Shown here piece after piece: positions 31,027-39,531 of a DNA stretch of 42,961 bases. This stretch comes from Sporolactobacillus putidus. Lineage in GTDB: Bacteria; Bacillota; Bacilli; Bacillales; Sporolactobacillaceae. The number at the start of each line of letters is the position of its first letter. Position 1 is the stretch's first letter. Made by a program: the position numbers and the translations under genes. The notes beneath the pieces were generated by a model, which was not told where the DNA came from, ran no database searches, and was given only the letters and a program-made list of their open reading frames with translations. The stretch covers positions 1-42,961 of the forward strand of contig NZ_BMOK01000019.1 of NCBI RefSeq assembly GCF_014647035.1. The letters run 5' to 3'.

Positions 31027-31375
31027 CTATGAGATGTCTGCCCGACTAGTTACAGAATTTAAAATCCTTGGCCTGAACATAATTGAAAAAAGGGTAACCA
31101 CGTCATTGACCAAAGCCTTCTCATGCTGATCATTTACGAAACCATAAACGATCAGCAAGACTTTCTCAGTCCTTTCTGAAACCATCGTTCGTTGTGGCGT
31201 CGCTTGTCGGACTTCCAAATGCTCCCATGGTATCACGTGCAATAATAAGATTTTCTAAGCTTAAATCTGGTTTACCAATAGCCGTATAATTTTCATTATT
31301 ATCTCCCTTTGAAACCTCCAAAGGAAAATGGAGTTGTTTAAAGTCATAAATTCCCAAGGGCAGATGATTAATTCG
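31027..31375 (-). pseudogene. B3/B4-domain (PheT-like) protein, truncated and frameshifted
   Basis: Two overlapping minus-strand frames together read LPLGIYDFKQLHFPLEVSKG, YTAIGKPDLSLENLIIARDT, MGAFGSPTSD, then in the next frame RTMVSERTEKVLLIVYGFVN. This is the C-terminal part of the B3/B4 tRNA-editing-type domain proteins. The reading frame shifts near 31195-31200, and the N-terminal part is missing (stop at 31376). Non-functional as it stands. Confidence 0.75.
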
Positions 31376-31543
31376 TCACACTTCACTCCCTGCTTTCTAT
31401 TCTTTTTCTAATTATGACTGTTTTCGGAGATATTGTTGCTATACAAAAAATTTTCGTTAAAAAACAGAAAATTTTAACATTCGTTGTATAATTGTTATAA
31501 ATAAAATTTAAATTGCTTTTGCGGTTGAAGGGGGATAGATTCT

Positions 31544-31587
31544 ATGAGTAATACTTTTGAAAAATTAATGAAAGTAACACCCTTCCT
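31544..31587 (+). pseudogene. 5' part of a small membrane-protein gene split by an IS
   Basis: ATG at 31544, preceded by GAAGGGGG, encodes MSNTFEKLMKVTPF and is cut by the IS3-family element at 31588. The 3' part resumes at 33088. A TATAAT lies at about 31488. Confidence 0.8.
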
Positions 31588-31618
31588 TGATCTGAACCCT
31601 AAAAGTTGGACATAGTTT

Positions 31619-32504
31619 TTAAGCTGCTTGCTCGGTAGTTGAAATCCGATAGTCAATCGGACTTAGACCACCGAGTTTTTCTTTGATTCTGGATTTATTA
31701 TAGTACTTAATCCATTCACACATAGCTTTCTTTAGCCCTGCCCGTGTCTGGTAGTCATGAGAATTAACGGTCTCAGCCTTCATAATATGAAAGAAACTTT
31801 CCATCTGGGCATTGTCTAAACAGGTGGCCTTACGGGACATACTCTGATAGACCCGATACGATTTGAGTTCTTTGCGCCACGCATAATTCTGGTATTGGAA
31901 CCCCTGATCTGTATGGACGTAGGTACGATAGTGATGCTCGGGGAAGACGCTCCAGAGCCTCATGAAGCGGCTTGAGCGCAAAAGCTACCGTTGGATGGTC
32001 ACTGATCGTAAAGGATAGGATTTCATCGGAATAAAGATCCATCACAGGTTCAAGATAAAGGCGTTCCTTGGTCGTTCTGTGACCCCATCGGAATTCTGAT
32101 ACGTCTGCCACCAACTTCTGAAACGGCCGGTCGGTCATGAAACGGCGATGGAGCCGATTCTTAGCGATTTTTCCAACGGTCCCCTTGTATGAATTGTACT
32201 TACGAATCCGTTTGGTATAGACAGTTGACCGAAGACCTTCCGCCTTCATAATGCGTTGCACTTTCTTATGATTCACGGTCAGGTGCTGCTCATTTTTCAG
32301 AGCTAACAGGACACGACGATAACCGTAATCTGGATGTTCCTGTTTTATAGCCCTAATTTTGGAGGTTACTGGGTCATCCTCCTCCGCCTGTGGACGATGA
32401 AGTTCATAATAATACACACTCTTTGGCAGCTTCACCACCTGAAAAATATCACTCAGAGAGTAGTGCTGCCTTAGTTCAGTAACTACTTGCGTTTGTTCCG
32501 TTCG
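31619..32504 (-). pseudogene. IS3 transposase orfB, one-base frameshift
   Basis: The integrase core is split over two frames: LVADVSEFRWGHRTTKERLY with DLYSDEILSF in the first, and HTDQGFQYQNYAW with NAQMESFFHIMKAE in the second, covering the D-D-E triad. The shift falls at a run of four G residues (31940-31943, plus strand); three G would restore LERLPEHHYRTYVHTDQG. The 5' end is entered by a -1 frameshift from orfA at A7 (32537-32543). This copy should not transpose on its own unless the extra base is a sequencing error. Confidence 0.85.
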
Positions 32505-33031
32505 TGTTGCTCTCTCTGACGAACTAAGGCATCTAATTTTTTTAAATACTCGTTCTCGATCCGAAGCAATTTGTTTTCTTTCTCCAGATCTTTAAGGCGC
32601 TCCTGATCAGACTGAGAAGCTATTTTCAGCTTGTCGTTCTTTTTGGCCGTACGATCTGGATTCTTCTTTTTCCCCATAGGTGGACGTCCTCGCTTGATTT
32701 TTAACCCATCCACACCCACCGTTTCAAACCGTCGATCCCATTGATAAATCGTTGACGGTGAAGAGATTTTGAAATGAAGTGCTGTACTTTCAAGGGTGGA
32801 ATGGTTCTCTTTCATCCACTTTAATACATCCAGTTTGAAATCGCAGGTATATTTTGGCCATTTATCGCAATTTTTTAAGCCTGCAAAACCCTTTACCTGA
32901 TAGCGATGGACCCAATTCAAAACAGAACGTTTAGATGGAATATGGAACTTATGGCACAATGAGGTGCTTCCCATCCCAGCTAAGTATCCGTGAATCACCT
33001 TCATCTTAAAATCAAGAGAATATTTGGTCAC
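32483..33031 (-). CDS. IS3-family transposase orfA
   Basis: 182 residues from a GTG. Two helix-turn-helix segments (YSLDFKMKVIHGYLAGMGST, and FKLDVLKWMKENHSTLEST), then a Lys-rich linker and a C-terminal leucine-zipper-like coil (LKDLEKENKLLRIENEYLKKL). It binds the IS ends. The slippery A7 near its end allows -1 frameshifting to give OrfAB. Confidence 0.93.
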   Translation of the reverse strand: MTKYSLDFKMKVIHGYLAGMGSTSLCHKFHIPSKRSVLNWVHRYQVKGFAGLKNCDKWPKYTCDFKLDVLKWMKENHSTLESTALHFKISSPSTIYQWDRRFETVGVDGLKIKRGRPPMGKKKNPDRTAKKNDKLKIASQSDQERLKDLEKENKLLRIENEYLKKLDALVRQREQHERNKRK

Positions 33032-33087
33032 ACTAAAACCCCCTGAAGTTAGATTTCTTATTGTCCAACTTTAGGGGGTCAGTTCAC

Positions 33088-33249
33088 CTAAGTGTATTTT
33101 TTATCTTATTGGGCTTGATAATTGGAATATTAGGTGCATTTGACCATAATGTAAAAACATTGATTTCATCATTATTTCTGATTACACAATCTGTACTTTT
33201 AATAACATATACTATGTTATTTAGAAAATTATGGAAAAACAGACCATAA
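33088..33249 (+). pseudogene. 3' part of the small membrane-protein gene split by the IS
   Basis: Removing the IS and one CCT copy joins MSNTFEKLMKVTPF in frame to LSVFFILLGLIIGILGAF, then DHNVKTLISSLFLITQSVLL and a basic end (FRKLWKNRP), giving a 67-residue two-helix membrane protein. The function is unknown. Confidence 0.8.
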
Positions 33250-33319
33250 CATTATTCTTAAAAAATTGCTTATTTTTAATGAACAGTGACGGACACTGCG
33301 AAAAAATTTGGAGAAAAGC

Positions 33320-33508
33320 ATGAAAACAAGGCTATTAAAATATTTGTTTATTATTTTAATCGTTACGACAGCTGGTGTTTGCATTTTACAGTTGTTTTTT
33401 CCGGAATATATGGCAAAAAATTCGTCATACCCTCTGCCCATTGGTTGGCAAAGAGAAATCGCGTTTTGGAACATTGCGATTATTGTTATGCTAAAAGAGA
33501 GACAATAA
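33320..33508 (+). CDS. Small membrane protein
   Basis: 62 residues from ATG 33320 with GGAGAAA upstream. One N-terminal helix (YLFIILIVTTAGVCILQLFF), a short outer loop (YMAKNSSYPLPIGWQREIAFW) and a second hydrophobic piece (NIAIIVML). Family not recognised. Its end overlaps the convergent gene at 33486 by 23 bp. Confidence 0.55.
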   Translation: MKTRLLKYLFIILIVTTAGVCILQLFFPEYMAKNSSYPLPIGWQREIAFWNIAIIVMLKERQ

Positions 33509-33783
33509 AAATAATAATAGTAACAATAGAAAATCCAAGTGTTTTCCAATATTTATAATATAGAACTTCAGTAGTTCCGTAGATCATAAACAGAAATGAT
33601 GCTATAATAATCGGAATATTTAAGTATCTATGTGCAAAATAAGAACTTAATGAGGTAATAGAGAAAATGAGTCCAAAAGAAAACATAATAATAACTTTTA
33701 ACTTTATTTTATAATCGGGCAAATGTTCAGGTAATTCCCCGTGTTGCTTTCTTGCTAAGTTTAATCCATTCGCTCTCAGTCAT
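33486..33783 (-). pseudogene. Small membrane protein with a frameshifted 5' end
   Basis: The body (KLKVIIMFSFGLIFSITSL... IYGTTEVLYYKYWKTLGFS) is a three-helix membrane protein. The natural beginning appears to be MTESEWIKL from ATG 33783 in another frame, joining to ARKQHGELPEHLPDYKIKLK by a one-base shift near 33755-33760. A TTG at 33722 is the only in-frame start left and has no ribosome-binding site. Confidence 0.5.
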
Positions 33784-33969
33784 CATACTGCACAGTATAT
33801 TTTAGTGATACTAAAGGCTTTGTTGCCACAAAGCAAAAATTATTAATCCAATGACAACAAAGCCAAAATTATACTCAAAATTTCACCTAATATACTTGTG
33901 CCACCAATACCGGAACCAGCTAAGGGGAATCTCCTGATCCGCACACCACTTAGGCAAATGTTTTCTATG

Positions 33970-34962
33970 CTAGCAGAATTGCGAACTGGACGGGTTGCGT
34001 ATGAGCTTTACAGGAAGGATATAATGGTGCTTCAAATCGCTTTTTTTATTTTCAATCCGCTGCAGCAGGAGTTCAACAAGCAGTTCCGCCATGTCATTAA
34101 TTGGTTGGGCGACTGTCGTTAATTCCGGATGATAATTTTGGATCAGTTGAGTACCGTCATAGCCGATGACTTTCAGATCCTGAGGAACACGAAGACCGAG
34201 TTCCTTTGCCTGCCGCAAGACAATAAGTGCTGTGAGGTCATCAGTGCAAAAAATGCCATCTATGGATTCAGTAGTCAAAATTTGCTTAATAAGCAACGCT
34301 TTAACATTCGATGCCATTGACGACGAAATGACTTTTTCATGGGCTGGTAAGTTCAGATGGGCCATTGTCTCCAAATAACCGGTACGCCGCTTATCTGTCG
34401 GGCTGTTCGGTGTTTGACTGCTGGCAAATAGGTAAATACTTTTTGCGCCGTTTTGGTAAAGCTCCTGGGTTGCAAGCACCGCGCCTTGGTAATTGTCGGA
34501 GCTGACAATCGGAATGGTATCCGACAAATAACGGTCGAAAGAAATAATGGGCAGGCCGGCTTTTTCATATTCCTTGATCCCAAGATTATGCGCGCCGGCA
34601 ATAATGCCGTCAACTTGATTGGCGATCAGCATATTCAAATAGACGCGTTCCTTCTCTTTATTATCCGCGCTGTTGCACAAGATCGTTTTATAGCCTAATT
34701 TGAAGAACTTGTTTTCAATTTTCTCAACCAGCTCTCCAAAAAAGGGATTGCTCACGGAAGAAAAGAGCACGCCAATGAGATTTGTCTGCTTGCCGTGAAG
34801 AGATCGGGCAATCGAGTTTGGCTGATAGTTCAGCTTTTTCATTGCCTCAAATACTTTGTCTTTTGTTTTCTCACTGAGATAGCCATGATTGTTGATGACT
34901 CGGGATACGGTTGTCGAAGAAACGCCGGCTTCTCGGGCAACGTCATTTAGTTTTGGCCTCAA
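33970..34962 (-). CDS. scrR: LacI-family repressor of sucrose genes
   Basis: 330 residues from a TTG with AAAGGA upstream. N-terminal HTH and hinge: KLNDVAREAGVSSTTVSRVI, then YQPNSIARSLHGKQTNLIGV, followed by the periplasmic-binding-like sugar domain (LFSSVSNPFFGELVEKIE, VDGIIAG, PIISFDRYL, IDGIFCTDDLTA, VIGYDGTQL). It sits 6 bp after scrB in the same operon, so it controls that operon and the divergent scrA. It should bind the A/T-rich CG-centred sites between scrB and scrA and be released by a sugar such as sucrose-6-phosphate or fructose. Confidence 0.88.
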   Translation of the reverse strand: MRPKLNDVAREAGVSSTTVSRVINNHGYLSEKTKDKVFEAMKKLNYQPNSIARSLHGKQTNLIGVLFSSVSNPFFGELVEKIENKFFKLGYKTILCNSADNKEKERVYLNMLIANQVDGIIAGAHNLGIKEYEKAGLPIISFDRYLSDTIPIVSSDNYQGAVLATQELYQNGAKSIYLFASSQTPNSPTDKRRTGYLETMAHLNLPAHEKVISSSMASNVKALLIKQILTTESIDGIFCTDDLTALIVLRQAKELGLRVPQDLKVIGYDGTQLIQNYHPELTTVAQPINDMAELLVELLLQRIENKKSDLKHHYILPVKLIRNPSSSQFC

Positions 34963-34968
34963 TATCGA

Positions 34969-36450
34969 TTATCCTTTTCGTTTTGATAGTCTCCAATAGT
35001 CATAATTATAATCCAAATAAACTGAAGCCCTCAAGGATATCTGCGTTTGATCGTCATTAGGGAAGAAGCGTGCCGTTAATACTTTATAGCCGTGATTGAC
35101 GAAAATTTCGGCGATCGAATGATCGATAAAAATCTGAAGGTGCAGCGGTTCATCTTTGGAAATCGTTGTGCACCGTGCCGTTCCGTATGCTTCACTGAAC
35201 GGGACTCCGGCATTTGCGCGATCAAGCGTCAGCATGCCTGTTTGGAAGTCGATGTCCAGATCAAGCGACTGCGTCTCGTTCTTCGCCAGTGCTAATCGGC
35301 AGCTGCCTTTACCACGCAGATTGATGGCAAATTCATAGGCCGGTGCGCAGTCTTTGATGATAATTCGTGATTGCCGATCAAGTGTTCCTTGCGACTGTGC
35401 ATGATCTTGACGTAAGGTTGCGGTTTCTCGTACCGGATTTTGATAAAGCTGTCCGTTTTTGATTGATAATTCTTTGACAAGGCTTAAGCAATGCGCCCAT
35501 CCGTATGGATCGGTCGGGTAGTTGATTTCGGGCAGCCCGACCCAACTAACGGCGAGCGCCCGTCCGTCCGGAGCATTAAACGCCTGGGTTGCGTAGCAAT
35601 CAAAACCTTCATCAAAATTGTGGAGCGCGTGATTGGATACAAAGGTCGCCTTATCCAAATTTATTTGGTCGCCAATGAGTGACACATTCGGGTAAATGTT
35701 CCGGTAATCTAGAATATTCTTATCTAAACCTTGTGGGCAAAAAATAAGTACCGGCTTCTCATCGATGAAAATGAGATTTGGACATTCAATCATAAACCCG
35801 AGAGATTGATCGGAAATATTTAGAGGACCAATGAACGACCAATTAGATAAATCTTCAGATTCAAATAAGACGATTTCCCCGATCAGTTGATCATTTTGAG
35901 CGCCAAGGAGCGCATAATAGCGGTCATTGCGCCGGATCACTTGCGGATCTCTGAAGTGATCCGTATAGTGATCCGGCTGGCTTGCGATCAACGGTGTTTT
36001 TATTTTTTCTATTTTATTCGCTCCATCCATCCAGGCGCCGATCTGATAAGGATAGCGCTGCCAGTCCGCATCGCGAACGTTGCCGGTATACATAATGAAC
36101 AGTTTATCATCGACAGGAAGTGCGGAACCGGAATAACAGCCGTGGCTGTCATAAGGATTATCTGGAACGAGCGCCAGTCCTTTTTCCTCCCAATGGGTAA
36201 GGTCGTCAGATATAAGATGGTACCAGGCCTTCAAACCATGGACCGGCCCCATCGGATAACTTTGGTAGAAGAGATGCCATTGATGATTGTAATAAGAAAA
36301 TCCATTGGGATCATTTAGCAGGCCGCTCCTGGGCTGGATATGGACATCCATTCTCCATGGCGAGTGCTGCACTTTTTCAAGCAGCTCCTTTTTGTCCTGA
36401 TCGGACCAATCGTCGAATTTTTTATAGCGCAGTGCTCTGTTCCATTCCAT
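34969..36450 (-). CDS. scrB: Sucrose-6-phosphate hydrolase (GH32)
   Basis: 493 residues from ATG 36450, 11 bp after GGAGG; an in-frame TTG at 36468 overlaps that site and is not used. The catalytic nucleophile is in GLLNDPNGFSYY, the transition-state Asp in FRDPQVI and the acid/base Glu in MIECPNLIF, the three GH32 motifs. The C-terminal beta-sandwich follows (VPFSEAYGTARC, IFIDHSIAEIFVNHG). It splits sucrose-6-phosphate, made by the ScrA PTS, into glucose-6-phosphate and fructose. Confidence 0.94.
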   Translation of the reverse strand: MEWNRALRYKKFDDWSDQDKKELLEKVQHSPWRMDVHIQPRSGLLNDPNGFSYYNHQWHLFYQSYPMGPVHGLKAWYHLISDDLTHWEEKGLALVPDNPYDSHGCYSGSALPVDDKLFIMYTGNVRDADWQRYPYQIGAWMDGANKIEKIKTPLIASQPDHYTDHFRDPQVIRRNDRYYALLGAQNDQLIGEIVLFESEDLSNWSFIGPLNISDQSLGFMIECPNLIFIDEKPVLIFCPQGLDKNILDYRNIYPNVSLIGDQINLDKATFVSNHALHNFDEGFDCYATQAFNAPDGRALAVSWVGLPEINYPTDPYGWAHCLSLVKELSIKNGQLYQNPVRETATLRQDHAQSQGTLDRQSRIIIKDCAPAYEFAINLRGKGSCRLALAKNETQSLDLDIDFQTGMLTLDRANAGVPFSEAYGTARCTTISKDEPLHLQIFIDHSIAEIFVNHGYKVLTARFFPNDDQTQISLRASVYLDYNYDYWRLSKRKG

Positions 36451-36477
36451 TGTTTCGCGGGCCTCCAATCAAAAAAA

Positions 36478-36489
36478 GAAAACGTTTCC
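36478..36489. promoter_or_regulatory. LacI-type operator near scrB
   Basis: GAAAACGTTTCC, a CG-centred near-palindrome of the LacI type, 28 bp upstream of the scrB start. Likely bound by ScrR. Confidence 0.6.
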
Positions 36490-36629
36490 TTTTAATGAAA
36501 ATATACCTTAATTATCACTTTGTGTCAATCGTATGTCATATATAATGGGATAAATAAAGTGTAATAGATGAATTTATAGATATTTTATGACGCACGATTG
36601 ACATATTATAAAAACAGAGTATATTAATA

Positions 36630-36643
36630 TTAAAGCGTTTTCA
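36630..36643. promoter_or_regulatory. cre / LacI-type operator upstream of scrA
   Basis: TTAAAGCGTTTTCA matches the catabolite-responsive element consensus TGWAANCGNTNWCA at all but one position. It lies 35 bp before the scrA start and could be used by CcpA, by ScrR, or by both. Confidence 0.65.
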
Positions 36644-36677
36644 ATATAACAAAAGATATTTTGAAAGGGTGTTCAAT

Positions 36678-38624
36678 ATGAACCACGAAAAAGTTGCTCA
36701 AGATGTACTGAACGCGCTTCACGGAAGGGATAATATCCAGGCAGCTGCACATTGCGCGACTCGTCTTCGTTTAGTGGTTAAAGACGAGTCTAAAATTGAT
36801 CAAGCTGCGCTTGATGAACATCCCGATGTGAAGGGAACATTTAAGACCAATGGGCAGTACCAAATTATTATCGGACCCGGCGATGTTGACAAGGTGTACG
36901 ATGCACTGATTCGACAGGCAGGCCTTCCTGATATGACAAAGGAAGACGTTAATCAGGAGTCTAGCGGTTCTAAGGGAAATATATTTATGCAATTTATCAA
37001 GGTTTTATCAGATATTTTTGTCCCGATTATTCCGGCTCTGGTTGCTGGCGGTCTGCTCATGGCTCTTAATAATGTGCTTACTGCGGAACATCTTTTTACC
37101 GCCAAGTCTATCGTTGAATTGTACCCGGGGTTGACGGATATTGCAGCCTTTATCAATACGATGTCTGCTGCTCCGTTTATCTTCTTGCCGATTCTGATTG
37201 GTTTTTCGGCAACAAAACGGTTTGGGGGGAATCCTTATTTAGGTGCGGCAATGGCCATGATTATGGTTCATCCCGCGCTTACCAACGGATATGTGGTGGC
37301 AGCAGCGGCGGCTTCCGGAAAGCTAGCTTACTGGAATATTTTCGGGCTGCATATCGCACAGGCAGGTTATCAAGGTCAAGTTATTCCCGTACTGGCTGTC
37401 TCCTTTATTCTGGCAAAGTTGGAACAATTCTTTCACAAACGTATTTCAAAGGCGTTCGATTTCACGTTCACGCCAATGCTTGCCATTATCCTTACCGGTT
37501 TTTTAACTTTTCTCTTTGTCGGACCTGTAATGCGCAATGTCAGCGACGGATTGACAACCGGGATTATGTGGCTGTACAACACGACAGGACCTGTTGGTAC
37601 GCTCGTTTTCGGTACCTTCTATTCAGCCATTGTCGTTACAGGACTGCATCAGAGCTTCCCGGCGATCGAAACTACGTTACTGGCGAATATAGCGAAAACC
37701 GGCGGATCCTTTATCTTCCCGATTGCGTCGATGGCGAATATTGCCCAGGGCGCGGCCTGCCTCGCTGTTTTCTTTATCACAAAGAATCAGAAACAAAGGG
37801 GTCTCGCCTCGTCTTCAAGCATATCGGCCCTGCTCGGCATTACCGAACCGGCTATTTTCGGTGTGAATCTTAAATTAAAATATCCTTTTGTTTGCGCGAT
37901 GATCGCTTCCGGTATCGCATCTATATTTATCGGTTTATTTCATGTCTTAGCGGTTTCCATGGGCCCTGCTAGCGTGATCGGATTTATCTGTATTCGTTCT
38001 CAGTCGATTTTCCCGTTTCTCCTGAGCGGTCTGATTAGTTTTGTTATCGCCTTTGCGGCTACCTTCGTCTATGGCAAACGCACGATGGCCGTTGAAGCAG
38101 CTGCAGTGGGCGAGGGCGTTGCTGCTGATGAGGATGCAGTTTCCGATCAGGACAAGCCGCAAGTTTCGGATGAAATTATTTATGCATCTGCGGCAGGCAA
38201 ACCGGTCAGCTTGAAAGAAGTTAACGACAAGGTGTTTTCCTCAGAATTCATGGGTAAAGGTGCGGCAATCATTCCGGAGAACGGTAAGATTTTTGCGCCA
38301 TGCGACGGATTGCTGACGGTGGCTTATCCTTCACATCATGCGTACGGATTAAGAACGGCGAGCGGTGCGGAAATTCTTATTCATATTGGGATTGATACCG
38401 TAAACTTAAAGGGCCAGCATTTTGAAAGCAGCGTAGAGCAGAATCAATTCATTAAAAAAGGCCAAAAGCTCTGTACCTTTGATCTGGAAAAAATTAAAGC
38501 GCTCGGCTATGATCCTACGATCATCACGGTGGTGACAAATACGGCGGAATACGCTTCCGTTGAGCGTATCAGCCATAAACATGTAACGCCGGGCAGCCCG
38601 CTGATCGCTGTGACCGGAAAATAA
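36678..38624 (+). CDS. scrA: Sucrose-specific PTS enzyme IIBCA
   Basis: 648 residues from ATG 36678 with GAAAGGGTG upstream. EIIB (residues 1-90) has Cys26 in [14 protein letters not shown] (about 105-450) is a multi-span membrane domain with [19 protein letters not shown] (about 490-648) has its active His in [13 protein letters not shown]. It takes up and phosphorylates sucrose. Divergent from scrB-scrR and first in scrA-scrK-GH13. Trehalose is an alternative substrate, but the company of scrB and scrK points to sucrose. Confidence 0.93.
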   Translation: MNHEKVAQDVLNALHGRDNIQAAAHCATRLRLVVKDESKIDQAALDEHPDVKGTFKTNGQYQIIIGPGDVDKVYDALIRQAGLPDMTKEDVNQESSGSKGNIFMQFIKVLSDIFVPIIPALVAGGLLMALNNVLTAEHLFTAKSIVELYPGLTDIAAFINTMSAAPFIFLPILIGFSATKRFGGNPYLGAAMAMIMVHPALTNGYVVAAAAASGKLAYWNIFGLHIAQAGYQGQVIPVLAVSFILAKLEQFFHKRISKAFDFTFTPMLAIILTGFLTFLFVGPVMRNVSDGLTTGIMWLYNTTGPVGTLVFGTFYSAIVVTGLHQSFPAIETTLLANIAKTGGSFIFPIASMANIAQGAACLAVFFITKNQKQRGLASSSSISALLGITEPAIFGVNLKLKYPFVCAMIASGIASIFIGLFHVLAVSMGPASVIGFICIRSQSIFPFLLSGLISFVIAFAATFVYGKRTMAVEAAAVGEGVAADEDAVSDQDKPQVSDEIIYASAAGKPVSLKEVNDKVFSSEFMGKGAAIIPENGKIFAPCDGLLTVAYPSHHAYGLRTASGAEILIHIGIDTVNLKGQHFESSVEQNQFIKKGQKLCTFDLEKIKALGYDPTIITVVTNTAEYASVERISHKHVTPGSPLIAVTGK

Positions 38625-38655
38625 TTGATCGATCAACGTTTAGGGGGTGGAATTG

Positions 38656-39531
38656 ATGTTATTAGGTTCAATTGAAGCAGGCGGAACGAAATTTATCGCA
38701 GCGGTCGGCGATGAAGAAATGAATATTATCGACATGGTTACCGTCCCGACAACGAAACCGGAAGAGACAATGAAACCGATCATAACATTTTTCGATCAGT
38801 ATAAGATTGATGCTGTCGGCGTCGGTTCCTTTGGGCCAATTGATGTTAATGAAGGCTCGGAAACCTATGGGTCGATTACATCGACACCGAAGCCATTTTG
38901 GAAAGATTATGATTTTGTCGGCGGGTTGAAAGAGCATTATAATGTACCGATTGCCTGGACGACGGATGTGAACGCCGCCGGATACGCCGAGTATGTTTTG
39001 GGAAAGGCGAAAGAGACGCGAAGCTGCCTGTACCTGACGATCGGTACGGGCATTGGCGGAGGTTTTATTAATCAAGGGCGTATTTTAAATGCGTACAGTC
39101 ATCCGGAAATGGGGCATCTGTTGATCAAACGTCATCCGGACGATACGTTTGAAGGAAATTGCCCATTTCATCAAAATTGTCTGGAGGGCATGGCTTCCGG
39201 TCCGGCGGTTGAGAAACGTTGGGGCAAGAGGGGTATTGAGCTTGCGGGGCGTTCGGATGTATGGGAACTGGAGGCCTATTATCTGGCGCAGGCACTGGTA
39301 AGCTACACACTCGTCTTGCGTCCAGAGCGCATTATTCTTGGTGGCGGAATGATGAAGCAGAAGCAGATCTTCCACCTGATCCGTGAGCAGTTTGAACGGA
39401 TGCTCAAGGATTACGTTGCTGTTCCTGATTTAGAAAGCTATATTCAGCCGGTCGGGCTTAATGATCAGGCGGGGATTATCGGGGGATTCTTGCTGGCGAA
39501 AAATCTATGCGTCAAACAAAGGAATTTATGA
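38656..39531 (+). CDS. scrK: Fructokinase (ROK family)
   Basis: 291 residues from ATG 38656, after AGGGGGTG. ATP-binding SIEAGGTKF at the N terminus, sugar-binding DVNAAGYAEY, GTGIGGGFI, and the ROK zinc motif HPEMGHLL... GNCPFHQNCLEGMASGPA with H-C-H-C ligands. It phosphorylates the fructose freed by ScrB. It overlaps the GH13 gene by 4 bp. Confidence 0.93.
   Translation: MLLGSIEAGGTKFIAAVGDEEMNIIDMVTVPTTKPEETMKPIITFFDQYKIDAVGVGSFGPIDVNEGSETYGSITSTPKPFWKDYDFVGGLKEHYNVPIAWTTDVNAAGYAEYVLGKAKETRSCLYLTIGTGIGGGFINQGRILNAYSHPEMGHLLIKRHPDDTFEGNCPFHQNCLEGMASGPAVEKRWGKRGIELAGRSDVWELEAYYLAQALVSYTLVLRPERIILGGGMMKQKQIFHLIREQFERMLKDYVAVPDLESYIQPVGLNDQAGIIGGFLLAKNLCVKQRNL

Larger units (their letters stand above)
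31588..33086 (-). mobile_element. IS3-family (IS150 group) insertion sequence
   Basis: 1499 bp. Terminal inverted repeats of 25 bp: 31588-31612 (begins TGATCTGAACCC) and 33062-33086 (on the minus strand begins TGAACTGACCCC), sharing CTAAAGTTGGACA-type inner ends. A 3-bp target duplication CCT flanks it (31585-31587 and 33087-33089). It carries orfA and a damaged orfB, both leftward. Confidence 0.93.

Noticed and set aside
33800-33930. Hydrophobic minus-strand scrap (LAGSGIGGTSILGEILSIIL, then GFVVIGLIIFALWQ in another frame)
   Set aside because: Too short, frameshifted and without a start; it may be the end of a lost membrane protein, but it cannot be called.
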